Shown: in pieces, positions 38,437 to 47,312 of the stretch
Layout: each line of letters opens with the position of its first letter
How positions within the stretch are numbered: position 1 is the stretch's first letter
Source of the DNA: Rhodospirillaceae bacterium
GTDB taxonomy: Bacteria > Pseudomonadota > Alphaproteobacteria > Rhodospirillales > UBA2165
DNA: 57,337 nucleotides
Assembly: GCA_002723345.1 (NCBI GenBank)
Contig: PBNV01000002.1
Coordinates: forward strand, 1 to 57,337
Reading direction: 5' to 3'
Position numbers and translations under genes: made by a program
The notes under the pieces: generated by a model
The model's input: only the letters and a program-made list of their open reading frames with translations
What the model was told of the DNA's origin: nothing
Databases searched by the model: none

Positions 38437-38886
38437 TTAACGCGCGAGTTTTTCAGGCGTCAGAACATGCGCCTCGATTTTTGCCTTAATGTCTTCTGGG
38501 AGTGGCGCGGATGTGCGGCGGTTCATGTCAAATGCAACCTCAACGGTTGTTTGGATGGCACAGAGTGTGCCGCTGTCAGCCTCAAACATCCGTTGTTCAT
38601 GGGTAAGGCTTTTGCCGCCCACGCGGATCCATGCGCCGCGAATCTCCATGAGTTGACCGGCCATAATCTCGTGGATGAAGTCGATGGAAATATTGGCAAC
38701 CACGATCCCCATTCCATCACGTGTGAGTTCCGATTGCTTAACTCCGGCGGCTTGCCACATTTGAAATCCGCCATCGTCAAAATGTTCGGCATAAAAACGA
38801 ACATTCATATGACCGTAATGGTCACAATGCTTGGGCAGGACAATACTACGATAGGTAATTGCCCAATCCGTTCTCGAATCGGTCAT
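38437..38886 (-). CDS. Acyl-CoA thioesterase (4HBT hotdog fold)
   Basis: About 149 residues with a single hotdog domain. The 4HBT active-site region is PKHCDHYGHMNVRFYAEHFDDGG; the Asp preceding YGHMN is the catalytic residue in the family. Later IDFIHEIMAGQLMEIRGAWI and SLTHEQRMFEADSGTLCA fit. ATG 38886 is used; a GTG three codons upstream at 38895 is possible. It is the first gene of the three-gene group thioesterase-FAH-GST. Substrate is likely a small acyl- or hydroxyacyl-CoA. Confidence 0.87.
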   Translation of the reverse strand: MTDSRTDWAITYRSIVLPKHCDHYGHMNVRFYAEHFDDGGFQMWQAAGVKQSELTRDGMGIVVANISIDFIHEIMAGQLMEIRGAWIRVGGKSLTHEQRMFEADSGTLCAIQTTVEVAFDMNRRTSAPLPEDIKAKIEAHVLTPEKLAR

Positions 38887-39008
38887 GAAATACACCCACT
38901 ATTAAATCGTTATAGAGACTATCCATCAATGGCGGTTGCGCAAGGACTTATAGGCTCGGTCAATAAGCGGAATACCGATCACATGACATGTTCTTCCTGT
39001 GACAGATG

Positions 39009-39587
39009 TTAGGTTGCCGATCTTAAAAATGACTCGGTGATGGCCGTGAGGGCAACCCACAGGCCAACATCTAGAATAATGATGCCTCCGGCCATTGCTC
39101 CGCTGATATCCAATGCGGACTTTGCTACAAACCAAGTGTAGGCTAACACTAGTCCCAGCAAAAACAAGTTCAGCAGTCCAGCGGCCTCACCGGGTATTAA
39201 GCCGAGCTGAAACAGGATGGCGAACGGCAGGTAAAAGCCGTTCTGTAAAACTGCGGCCCAATTGTAGGCAATTATGAAACCCGCATACCGCTCCTGCTTT
39301 CCCAGGGTCTCGACGAGATAAAAAGCGACGAGCGGAAATAATACCCAGCCAATTACATAGGCGATGGTTTCGATGGTATAAAACCGGACGGCGCTGGCGC
39401 CGATATCATCGACATTAAAACGAATGATCAGGAGGATCAGGAATAAGGGGGCAATCAGGACGGCCGCGTAAAAAGATCTCCAAAACCCAGCATTGCTATT
39501 ATCAAAGTAAGACAGGCCGTTTGTATCCGCGCGTGCAAGCCTATAGGCACCGTACAGCGCATTCGTCACATATTGGCCAAAGATCAT
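39009..39587 (-). CDS. Hypothetical membrane protein
   Basis: A 192-residue hydrophobic protein with five or so membrane segments, among them SFYAAVLIAPLFLILLII, TIAYVIGWVLFPLVAFYL and GGIIILDVGLWVALTAI. It starts with a hydrophilic 35 residues. No named family is recognised with certainty; the topology recalls Yip1-like or other small membrane domains. It follows dapE by 69 bp on the same strand and so may be the last gene of the dap block. Function unknown. Confidence 0.75.
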   Translation of the reverse strand: MIFGQYVTNALYGAYRLARADTNGLSYFDNSNAGFWRSFYAAVLIAPLFLILLIIRFNVDDIGASAVRFYTIETIAYVIGWVLFPLVAFYLVETLGKQERYAGFIIAYNWAAVLQNGFYLPFAILFQLGLIPGEAAGLLNLFLLGLVLAYTWFVAKSALDISGAMAGGIIILDVGLWVALTAITESFLRSAT

Positions 39588-39656
39588 CCAAAAATATCCA
39601 AACTTTCTTGCGCACTGCCGTCAGGGCCCTATGTCCTAACCAGCGCCGGCATGGCG

Positions 39657-40802
39657 TTAGGCGAAGAAGTTGTCCATCGTCTTCAGATAGATTTTGCTGA
39701 GTGCATCAATGTCCGCCACCTCAATGCATTCATTGGTCTGGTGCATCGTCCGCCCGACCATACCGAATTCTGCCACTGGGCAGTAATCTTTAATGAACCG
39801 GGCATCAGATGTCCCACCTGAGGTGCTGAGTTCTGGGACTTTTCCGGTGACCTCTTGCACAGCAGCGCTCAGAACCTCACTCAAGGGACCAGGCGGTGTC
39901 AGAAATGATTCGCCGGTGACGCGGACCTCTAAGTCGTAATCACCCCCGACGCTATCCAACTTTTCTCGGACCCAGGATCTTATTTCTTCGGCCCGGTGAA
40001 GGTCGTTAAATCGGATGTTGAACACCACCTGTGCCTTAGCAGGGATTACATTTGTTGCCGTATTCCCGACATCCATGGTCGATACCTGAAGTGTTGATGG
40101 CTGGAAATGATCAGAGCCTTGATCCAATTCTGTTGCAGTGAGGGCTGTGACCATAGCGGCGGCCCGATGGACGGGGTTATCTGCCAAATGGGGGTATGCT
40201 GTATGCCCCTGAGTTCCTGAGACAGTAAGGTAGCCGTTCAAGCTCCCGCGACGGCCGATCTTGATCATATCGCCAAGCTGCTGAGGGTTGGTTGGTTCTC
40301 CGACGATACAGGCGTCGAGGGTTTCTCCTTGATCTGTAATCCAATCTAAGAGTTTCTGTGTGCCGTTGATGGCGGGTCCTTCTTCGTCGCCAGTGATCAA
40401 GAAGGATAGTGAGCCCTTGAAATTTTCTTCCCGGGTCTCGAGGAATTGGGATGCTGCGGCTGCAAAGCACGCGATCGCGGCTTTCATATCCGAAGCTCCT
40501 CGACCATAGAGTAGTCCGTCCCGGACTGTTGCCTCAAACGGTTGGTCTATCCAAGCGTCCGTGTCGCCCACCGGCACGACGTCCGTGTGGCCTGCAAAGC
40601 ATAGGTTTGGTGACTGATTGCCAATGCGTGCATATAGATTCGTTACATCAGGCGTGTCTGCATCGCTGAATGTCATACTATGGCATGTAAAGCCAATCGA
40701 CTCGAGGGCTTCCCGCAATACTCGTTGCGATCCACCGTCTTCCGGCGTCACGCTGGGACACTGGATAAGGGCTTTAGATAATTCGAGGGCGTTAATGGTC
40801 AT
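39657..40802 (-). CDS. dapE: Succinyl-diaminopimelate desuccinylase
   Basis: A 381-residue zinc amidohydrolase (M20 family) of the succinylase branch of lysine/diaminopimelate synthesis. Metal and catalytic residues are in [39 protein letters not shown] and [13 protein letters not shown]. The dimerisation domain lies at about 180-295. It removes succinate from N-succinyl-LL-diaminopimelate made after DapD acts. dapD lies 18 bp upstream. Product feeds peptidoglycan and lysine. Confidence 0.97.
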   Translation of the reverse strand: MTINALELSKALIQCPSVTPEDGGSQRVLREALESIGFTCHSMTFSDADTPDVTNLYARIGNQSPNLCFAGHTDVVPVGDTDAWIDQPFEATVRDGLLYGRGASDMKAAIACFAAAASQFLETREENFKGSLSFLITGDEEGPAINGTQKLLDWITDQGETLDACIVGEPTNPQQLGDMIKIGRRGSLNGYLTVSGTQGHTAYPHLADNPVHRAAAMVTALTATELDQGSDHFQPSTLQVSTMDVGNTATNVIPAKAQVVFNIRFNDLHRAEEIRSWVREKLDSVGGDYDLEVRVTGESFLTPPGPLSEVLSAAVQEVTGKVPELSTSGGTSDARFIKDYCPVAEFGMVGRTMHQTNECIEVADIDALSKIYLKTMDNFFA

Positions 40803-40820
40803 AGTTGGTGTCTGTCCTAC

Positions 40821-41663
40821 TCAGTCCCGCAGCAAGTCATTTATGGAAGTTTTGGACCGTGTGCCTTCGTCCACACGTTTTACAATTACTGCACAGTAGA
40901 GGCTGGGGCCGGGAGACCCGTCAGGCAAGTTTTTGCCAGGCAACGAGCCGGGAACGACAACGGAATAGGCCGGTACCCGACCCATGAAGGTCTCACCCGT
41001 TGCGCGGTCAACAATCTTGGTTGAGGCACCGATGAACACACCCATCGCCAGAACGGCACCTTCCTCGACGATTACACCTTCCGCAACCTCCGAGCGCGCA
41101 CCGATGAAGCAATTGTCTTCGATGATTACTGGATCTGCTTGCAGCGGTTCCAGCACACCGCCAATGCCGACGCCGCCTGAAATATGGCAGTCCTTGCCAA
41201 TTTGGGCGCATGAACCCACGGTGGCCCAGGTGTCCACCATGGTCCCGGTATCAACATAGGCGCCTAAATTAACAAAAGACGGCATCAAAACCACGCCCGG
41301 CGCGATGAAGGCGGAGCGCCTAACTACGCAATTCGGAACAGCTCGGAATCCGGCGGATTCAAACTCCACAGAACCCCAGCCGGCAAACTTTGATGGAACT
41401 TTGTCCCACCAGTTGCCATCGCCCGGGCTGTTGTTGATAGGGGCCATGTCGTTCAACTTAAACCCCAGGAGGACGGCTTTTTTAAGCCATTGGTTTACCG
41501 TCCAGCCACCGTTTCCTTTTTCAGCCACGCGTGCATGTCCAGAATCTAGCAAAGTCAGCGCTTTTTCGATTGCATCGCGATGGAGACCTTTAGTTTGAGG
41601 AGTGATTTCGTCACGCACTTCCCATGCGTCGTCCACGGCGTTTTTTAAATCGGTAGTGCTCAC
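40821..41663 (-). CDS. dapD: Tetrahydrodipicolinate N-succinyltransferase
   Basis: A 280-residue acyltransferase with a left-handed beta-helix: successive hexapeptide turns such as [37 protein letters not shown] and [19 protein letters not shown]. It adds succinyl from succinyl-CoA to tetrahydrodipicolinate in diaminopimelate synthesis. The start is GTG 41663 (family start MSTTDLKN), preceded by AAGGGATC. Followed by dapE; preceded by the HAD phosphatase gene 70 bp upstream. Confidence 0.97.
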   Translation of the reverse strand: MSTTDLKNAVDDAWEVRDEITPQTKGLHRDAIEKALTLLDSGHARVAEKGNGGWTVNQWLKKAVLLGFKLNDMAPINNSPGDGNWWDKVPSKFAGWGSVEFESAGFRAVPNCVVRRSAFIAPGVVLMPSFVNLGAYVDTGTMVDTWATVGSCAQIGKDCHISGGVGIGGVLEPLQADPVIIEDNCFIGARSEVAEGVIVEEGAVLAMGVFIGASTKIVDRATGETFMGRVPAYSVVVPGSLPGKNLPDGSPGPSLYCAVIVKRVDEGTRSKTSINDLLRD

Positions 41664-41733
41664 GGTAATGATCCCTTCTTACGGAAAACCTCTGATCGCA
41701 AAAACCGGAACATGGTGCACAGCGGCCACCCTG

Positions 41734-42429
41734 TCAATGGGCCACTGGCGCAAGCCCTACGACCTCCGCAAGCCAGGCTGAAAGATTGGTTGTTGTGAAG
41801 TCGGGAGTGACAGTTTCAGCCTCTGCATGGGCCCAAGGTCGGTCAGTTTTGACCCATACTGTCTTCATGCCCCGGTCGCTCGCCGGCCGCAAATTCCGGG
41901 CAATATCTTCAACCATAACAGCAGATTTTGGGTCGATCCCAAACCGGCGGATTACTAAGTCATAGGGTGAAGGCTCTGGTTTAGGTATGAAGCCGGCGTC
42001 GGCAATATCAAACACACCGCTGAAATGATGGCGGATACCCAATTGTTCCAGAACATTTAAGGCATAGTTTGTGGCAGCGTTTGTGAAAACAACTTTTTGT
42101 CCGGGCAACTGATGGAGTACCGCATTCATTTGAGTGTCTTTCTTGAGCGCAGAAAGATCGATGTCATGAACATCGTCGAGATATGGCCCGGGATCCATGC
42201 CATGATTATCCATCATCCCCCGCAACGACGTTCCATGTTCTCGGAAGTACCTTTTCTGAACCCTATAGGCTTCCGCATGGCTGAGTCCCAAATAATCAGC
42301 GATATAGGCGCACATTTTTTTGTCGATTTGGTCGAACAAATTAGCGGACACGGGATAGAGCGTGTTGTCCAGATCAAAGACCCAATGATCAATGTCGCGA
42401 AGGTCTTGAGGTTTAATTAGAGTATTCAT
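41734..42429 (-). CDS. HAD-family pyrimidine 5'-nucleotidase-like phosphatase
   Basis: About 231 residues of the HAD superfamily (PPM1/SDT1-like, annotated as pyrimidine 5'-nucleotidase in relatives). Motif I is WVFDLDNTLYP with the nucleophile Asp; motif II is VFTNAAT; motif III/IV is KPEPSPYDLV and VMVEDIARNLRPAS. This family regularly sits between argB and dapD in alphaproteobacteria, as here. ATG 42429 begins the homologous part; the open frame continues upstream to 42594 without support. The gap to argB is 249 bp, unexpectedly long within the cluster. Confidence 0.88.
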   Translation of the reverse strand: MNTLIKPQDLRDIDHWVFDLDNTLYPVSANLFDQIDKKMCAYIADYLGLSHAEAYRVQKRYFREHGTSLRGMMDNHGMDPGPYLDDVHDIDLSALKKDTQMNAVLHQLPGQKVVFTNAATNYALNVLEQLGIRHHFSGVFDIADAGFIPKPEPSPYDLVIRRFGIDPKSAVMVEDIARNLRPASDRGMKTVWVKTDRPWAHAEAETVTPDFTTTNLSAWLAEVVGLAPVAH

Positions 42430-42678
42430 GTGACGCCCTAACATGCTTTTACAGATCTGCGGCTCGATATCCAAGTTCGCCCTTATCCAATAGGTTATTG
42501 ATATGGTCTTCAAGTTGAGGCAACCGATATCAACATAATTTTTCGCCTCGTATGTTGATGAAAAATTGCGACAATTTCTGATCAAACCATCCAAAAAGCC
42601 GGCGAGGAATTATCAACTAAAACGCTGATATCGAAACGGGATATTATGGTCGACATGATCGCTGAGATGCTCAGTGTA

Positions 42679-43590
42679 TTATGTCCCAGTGCCGATCAAA
42701 GTGCCCATGCCGTCATCTGTAAATAGTTCCAACAGGATGGCATGGGGTACCCGGCCATCAAGGATGACGGAAGAGTTTACGCCGTTTTCATTGGCGTTCA
42801 GGCAGGTCTCAACTTTGGGAATCATCCCACCACCAATTGTGCCGTCCGCGATCATTTTTATCGCTGTACCAGCGTCGACCTTTTCAATGATATCGCCCTC
42901 TCCATTGAGAACGCCGGCAACGTCGGTCAGCAGCAGAAACCGCTTTGCGTCCATCGCGGCGGCAATCGCGCCGGCGGCCGTATCGGCATTGATATTTAAC
43001 GTCTCTCCGTTTGGACCAATTCCGATGGGGGCAATCACTGGAATCATGTCAGACCCCTGGAAGACGTCCAAAGCATGCGTATTGATCCTAGCGGGCTCAC
43101 CCACGAAACCCAGGTCTAGGATTTTTTCGATGTTGGAGTCCGGATCCTTTTGAGTGCGACGAAGTTTCGACGCTTGAATGAGATTACCGTCTTTGCCAGA
43201 CAGGCCGACGGCCACTCCCCCCGCGCTGTTAATGGCAGCGGACACCTGTTTGTTAATGGTTCCGGCCAGGACCATTTCCACTACTTCGACAGTTTCCGAG
43301 TCGGTTACCCTCAGCCCGTCCACGAAAGAGGAACTAATCTTCATCTTTTCCAGCATTTCGCCGATCTGTGGCCCCCCGCCATGTACGACAATGGGGTGAA
43401 TGCCGACCTGTTTCAACAGGACGATGTCGGTGGCAAATAAGCGTGCTAGATCGTCATTTCCCATGGCGTGGCCGCCATATTTAATAACCACTGTTTCCCC
43501 CGCGTATCGTTTCATGAACGGAAGAGCCTCGGAGAGTATCCGGGCCTTTTCGACAGCTTTTTCCGTCATATGTCTGTTTTCTTTTGTCAT
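42679..43590 (-). CDS. argB: Acetylglutamate kinase
   Basis: About 303 residues of the amino-acid kinase fold, phosphorylating N-acetylglutamate in arginine synthesis. The motifs are [14 protein letters not shown] (phosphate-binding Lys), [27 protein letters not shown] and [17 protein letters not shown] 43590 lies 12 bp past the engB stop; an in-frame ATG at 43569 also exists, and the frame to 43620 would overlap engB. It shares its message with engB and yidC upstream. Confidence 0.97.
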   Translation of the reverse strand: MTKENRHMTEKAVEKARILSEALPFMKRYAGETVVIKYGGHAMGNDDLARLFATDIVLLKQVGIHPIVVHGGGPQIGEMLEKMKISSSFVDGLRVTDSETVEVVEMVLAGTINKQVSAAINSAGGVAVGLSGKDGNLIQASKLRRTQKDPDSNIEKILDLGFVGEPARINTHALDVFQGSDMIPVIAPIGIGPNGETLNINADTAAGAIAAAMDAKRFLLLTDVAGVLNGEGDIIEKVDAGTAIKMIADGTIGGGMIPKVETCLNANENGVNSSVILDGRVPHAILLELFTDDGMGTLIGTGT

Positions 43591-43601
43591 GGCGCGGGAC
43601 A

Positions 43602-44276
43602 CTACCTCAATTGATCGCAATCTGCCAGCATAGCGAGGGCCGCTCTCAACTCTTCGATACCACTACCCATTGTTGAACTAGTCTGCAGAATATCGGGATG
43701 AGCGGCGACATGTTTGGCCAATTCATTCCCGGTCTTGTTGATAAGTGTATTCAACGCTTCCGGTTTGACCTTGTCGCATTTTGTGAGCACGACCTGATAC
43801 GTTACGGCGGCCTCATCCATGAGCGTTATCATTTCTATGTCGATCGGTTTAAATCCATGGCGGGCGTCAATCAACAGACAAACCCGGCGCAGGGTGACAC
43901 GGCCCCGAAGATAGTTGCGTATCAACTCTGTCCATTGATCTACGGTTTTTTTGGGAGCCCGGGCGTAGCCATACCCGGGCAGATCAGTAACCATGAGTCT
44001 GCGGCGCAAGGTAAAAAAGTTGATTTGCTGGGTTCGGCCCGGGGTGTTGGAAGTCCGGGCGAGCGATTTTCGGCCCATCAGAGCATTAATAAGGCTTGAT
44101 TTCCCAACATTGGACCGGCCTGCAAACGAGACTTCGCTCAGATCTTCAGCGGGCATACGGTCCATAGAGACAGCGCCCATGAGAAAAGTACATTCTTGGG
44201 AAAATAACAGGCGCCCCGCTTCCATTTCAGCCGGAGAAAAGCGGACGTGCGTTGATTGTACCTGGGGCTTACTCAT
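43602..44276 (-). CDS. engB: Ribosome biogenesis GTPase EngB/YsxC
   Basis: A 224-residue TRAFAC GTPase needed for large ribosomal subunit maturation and cell division. GTP motifs: G1 [17 protein letters not shown]2 TPGRTQ, G3 DLPGYG, G4 TKCDK. The N-terminal extension of about 45 residues precedes the GTPase domain, as in alphaproteobacteria. ATG 44276. Placed between yidC and argB in the usual alphaproteobacterial order; yidC lies 66 bp upstream. Confidence 0.97.
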   Translation of the reverse strand: MSKPQVQSTHVRFSPAEMEAGRLLFSQECTFLMGAVSMDRMPAEDLSEVSFAGRSNVGKSSLINALMGRKSLARTSNTPGRTQQINFFTLRRRLMVTDLPGYGYARAPKKTVDQWTELIRNYLRGRVTLRRVCLLIDARHGFKPIDIEMITLMDEAAVTYQVVLTKCDKVKPEALNTLINKTGNELAKHVAAHPDILQTSSTMGSGIEELRAALAMLADCDQLR

Positions 44277-44342
44277 GGGGAATTCCGATTACAGAAATGA
44301 TGCCGCCTCAGCCCCCAGAGTTAAAAATGGAGTGCTTTGGAC

Positions 44343-46118
44343 TTAGGACTTGGGCTGGACCCTACCACCTCCGATTGGCACCCCAGCCTGACGCATAATG
44401 ACATATTGTTGCAGGATGGACAGAAGGTTGTTCCAAGCCCAATAAATGACAAGGCCTGACGGAAAGCGCGCTAACATAATGGTAAAGACAAATGGCAATA
44501 TCATGAAAATTTTTGCTTGCATGGGGTCCGGTGGTGGGGGGTTCAGCTTTTGCTGGAAATACATGGTCGCCCCCATGATGATCGGCCAAATACCGATCAC
44601 CGCAAATTCCGGCGGTGTCCAGGGGATCAGTCCAAAAAGGTTCACGAATGTCAGTGGATCGGCGGCCGATAGGTCTTGTATCCAGCCGTAAAAAGGTGCG
44701 TGCCGTAATTCGATGGTAACAAATACCACTTTGTAAAGCGCGAAGAACACAGGAATTTGAGGCAGGATGGGTAGGCAGCCTGATGCTGGATTGGCTTTCT
44801 CTTTTTTATAGAGAGCCATCATCTCCTGATTCATGCGCATTCGGTCCTCCCCAAACCGTTCGCGAATTTTCAACATTTCTGGCTGCAGTGCCTTCATTTT
44901 CGCCATGGCCCGATACGACTTATTGGCGAGCGGGAAAAAAATCAGCTTGATGATCACGGTCAATAGCAGGATCGCAAGGCCCATGTTGCCGAGGAAGTCT
45001 GTAAAATACACCAATACGAAGAAAATGGGTTTGGTCAGCCACTCAAACCAACCCCAATCAATTGCCAGATCAAACCGGCTGATGTTAAGGTTATCTCGGT
45101 ACTCCACGATGCGCTTAGCTTCCTTGGCACCAGCGAATAGCCGATTGGTGACAGTATTCTGAGCGCCGGCTTCGACGGCCATTTTTGCTCCGCGAAAGTC
45201 GACCTGATAATGATCAACACCCGATCGGACAGCGTCTGAGAAACGCGAGTCTGCGGCGGTGTTCTGATCCGGGATCAGAGCAGCGAGCCAGTATTTATCT
45301 GTGATGCCAATCCATCCGCCCGTGGACTTCTCATTCGCAATCACCTTAGTGTCGGAATCCTGGAGATCATCGTAATCGACTTCTCTCAAGACGCCGTTGA
45401 AAACCCCCAATAGGCCCTCGTGGAGAATGTAAAAATCCAGCACATCTGGAGTGCCGCGCCGGACGACTTGACCGAATGGGAAAACGTTGGCCGCTTTGTT
45501 GGAGCCATTGGTTACGCGCTGTTGAACGGTAAACATGTAATGTTCATCAAGTGCAATGATTTGCTGGAAGACCACGCCATCTTTGTTGGTCCAACTGAGC
45601 GTGACCGGAGAGCCAGGGCCCAACTCTTCTCGGTCCGCTGTCCATCTGGCATCTTGGGGTGGGACCTGGGTATCAGTCGATACCCAGCCGTAATAAGCGT
45701 AATACGCATTATCTGTACCGAAAGGTTTTAGCAACGTGACTTTCTCGCTGTCCGGCTCGATGGATTCCCGGTAGTCCTCCAATGTCAAATCATCGAAGCG
45801 GGCTCCCACAAGCGAGAGGGACCCTGTGACGCGGGGGGAGATAATTTTGACCCGGGGCAAAGCTTGTGCTGCCTGCCGGTTGACCTGTTCGATAAGTTGA
45901 CTGGGCAGTTTGGTGGCTTGGTCCGGTGTGCCGGGAGCCGGCGGTGTCAAGGCTGAGCCAGTGCTCCCTCCCGCACTGTTTCCAGGGGCGACGGGGGATC
46001 CAGTCTGTTCAGCCGTTTTATCTGACGGCGGAGGTGTTGTCTGTTCAATGTAAAATTGCCAGCCAAGCATGATGGCGACAGACAGAACGATGGCCATTAA
46101 AAGATTTTTTTGTTCCAT
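44343..46118 (-). CDS. yidC: Membrane protein insertase YidC
   Basis: A 591-residue inner-membrane insertase, working alone or with Sec. The N-terminal helix is MEQKNLLMAIVLSVAIMLGW, followed by a Pro/Thr/Gly-rich linker and the periplasmic domain (about 75-350). The conserved insertase core with five helices (about 365-575) includes FFPLANKSYRAMAKMKALQPE, GCLPILPQIPVFFALYKVV and SGLVIYWAWNNLLSILQQY. Length is normal for Gram-negative YidC. yidD lies 146 bp upstream. Confidence 0.98.
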   Translation of the reverse strand: MEQKNLLMAIVLSVAIMLGWQFYIEQTTPPPSDKTAEQTGSPVAPGNSAGGSTGSALTPPAPGTPDQATKLPSQLIEQVNRQAAQALPRVKIISPRVTGSLSLVGARFDDLTLEDYRESIEPDSEKVTLLKPFGTDNAYYAYYGWVSTDTQVPPQDARWTADREELGPGSPVTLSWTNKDGVVFQQIIALDEHYMFTVQQRVTNGSNKAANVFPFGQVVRRGTPDVLDFYILHEGLLGVFNGVLREVDYDDLQDSDTKVIANEKSTGGWIGITDKYWLAALIPDQNTAADSRFSDAVRSGVDHYQVDFRGAKMAVEAGAQNTVTNRLFAGAKEAKRIVEYRDNLNISRFDLAIDWGWFEWLTKPIFFVLVYFTDFLGNMGLAILLLTVIIKLIFFPLANKSYRAMAKMKALQPEMLKIRERFGEDRMRMNQEMMALYKKEKANPASGCLPILPQIPVFFALYKVVFVTIELRHAPFYGWIQDLSAADPLTFVNLFGLIPWTPPEFAVIGIWPIIMGATMYFQQKLNPPPPDPMQAKIFMILPFVFTIMLARFPSGLVIYWAWNNLLSILQQYVIMRQAGVPIGGGRVQPKS

Positions 46119-46264
46119 GATATCCCGTCTGATGTTCCTGTCGGCTGCTAAACATTAGCCGAGTTTTTTCCCGTGCTCGTGATGCGGCAGAGTTCGACGC
46201 CCGGATATAGCTGTGCCGGTGCCATGGTGCAATACACTTAACATCCTTCTGAGCGGAATTCCGA

Positions 46265-46531
46265 TTATTTTTTTCCCCCTATTTTTGCTTTTCTTGCGGG
46301 AACCGGGTCAAATCCCGATGATCCCCAGGGATGACATCGGGCAATACGCCTGACCGCCAGCCAGCTGCCTTTGAACGGCCCGTGCAGATCGATGGCATCC
46401 AGGGCATATTGGGAGCAAGTGGGTTGATAGCGGCATGATCCCACTGAAACTGGAGATATGACCAGCTGGTAGGTCCTGATAAGTCCCGCCAGCAGATTAC
46501 CTATTATCTGAGCAAGAATCTTGATTTTCAT
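46265..46531 (-). CDS. yidD: Membrane protein insertion efficiency factor YidD
   Basis: An 88-residue protein linked to efficient YidC-dependent insertion. The family core is visible: YQLVISPVSVGSCRYQPTCS, then HGPFKGSWLAVRRIARCHPW and GGFDPVP-like GSSGFDPVP. ATG 46531 overlaps the rnpA stop by four bases (ATGA), so translation is coupled; the longer frame to 46570 lies inside rnpA. Confidence 0.96.
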   Translation of the reverse strand: MKIKILAQIIGNLLAGLIRTYQLVISPVSVGSCRYQPTCSQYALDAIDLHGPFKGSWLAVRRIARCHPWGSSGFDPVPARKAKIGGKK

Positions 46532-46911
46532 CCTAAATCGGCTCTTTCGTCCAGTTTCCTGAGCGCCCATTTGAGATCCGAGGTAAGCGATTGGAAGGGC
46601 CTCTCCAGAGCTTGCTTGCGACCGATTAGAACATAGTCATTTCCTGCAGAGGCGTGCGATGGAACCACTTCCGCCGCCGCTGCTCTTAGCCGCCGCTTCA
46701 CTTTGTTACGAACGACTGCGTTACCCACCCTTTTTGTGACAGTAAATCCAACACGCGGCGACCCGAGAACTTGGTCATCCCGTGTGGCTGATCTAATGGC
46801 ACCTCGGACACTTAGTTGCAGGACGAAACCGGGGGTGACCCACTTCCTATGGCTCGCCGCAACTTGCAAAAATTGTCGGCGTTTTTTTAGGATGTCTAGA
46901 GGCTGGCCCAT
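46528..46911 (-). CDS. rnpA: Ribonuclease P protein component
   Basis: A 127-residue basic protein that binds RNase P RNA and helps mature tRNA 5' ends. The signature RNxxKRR is seen as VVRNKVKRRLRAAA, preceded by GFTVTKRVGNA. It overlaps yidD (ATGA) and follows rpmH by 34 bp. The classic rpmH-rnpA-yidD-yidC order supports the call. Confidence 0.96.
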   Translation of the reverse strand: MGQPLDILKKRRQFLQVAASHRKWVTPGFVLQLSVRGAIRSATRDDQVLGSPRVGFTVTKRVGNAVVRNKVKRRLRAAAAEVVPSHASAGNDYVLIGRKQALERPFQSLTSDLKWALRKLDERADLG

Positions 46912-46945
46912 GAACTAGCCGTTCCCAAGTTTTCGGGGTCTAAGC

Positions 46946-47080
46946 TCAGGCTGACAGGCGCTTGCGTCCCTTGGCCCTGCGTTTTGCCAGTATCTTGCGA
47001 CCGTTTGCCGTTGCCATACGGCTACGGAAACCATGCCGGCGCTTCCTTACAAGGTTGCTCGGCTGAAATGTACGTTTCAC
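46946..47080 (-). CDS. rpmH: 50S ribosomal protein L34
   Basis: A 44-residue L34: [20 protein letters not shown] followed by [19 protein letters not shown]. It starts at GTG 47080, with GGAGAAG 5-11 bases upstream. An in-frame open stretch to 47152 belongs to the leader. It is the first gene of the leftward block to yidC and beyond, driven by the promoter at 47124-47152. Confidence 0.98.
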   Translation of the reverse strand: MKRTFQPSNLVRKRRHGFRSRMATANGRKILAKRRAKGRKRLSA

Positions 47081-47123
47081 TGATCTTCTCCGAAAAAGTC
47101 GGCTATGACTGAGAGGTCTGAGG

Positions 47124-47152
47124 TGTATAAGGATTGTCTGTGGTGAAGTCAA
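47124..47152 (-). promoter_or_regulatory. rpmH operon promoter
   Basis: On the minus strand TTGACT (47147-47152), exactly 17 bp, then TATACA (47124-47129). This is near-consensus and about 44-49 bp from the rpmH start codon, as expected for a strong ribosomal-protein promoter. Confidence 0.8.
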
Positions 47153-47312
47153 CGCCCAGCTCCAAGAGCCACCGACGCAGCCGCGTCCTCGGTTGCCACA
47201 ACCAATTGGGAAGCCCTGCCCTGCGTCGTTTACCCAATTTGCTCACCCGATAGTTCTGATCGCTAATTAGTGCAGAGATTATGTCCGTTTAAAAAATCTT
47301 CAAATACGCCAT

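Noticed and set aside
42562..42729. Forward frame of about 55 codons between argB and the HAD gene
   Set aside because: No start near its beginning and it runs into argB antisense; not supported.
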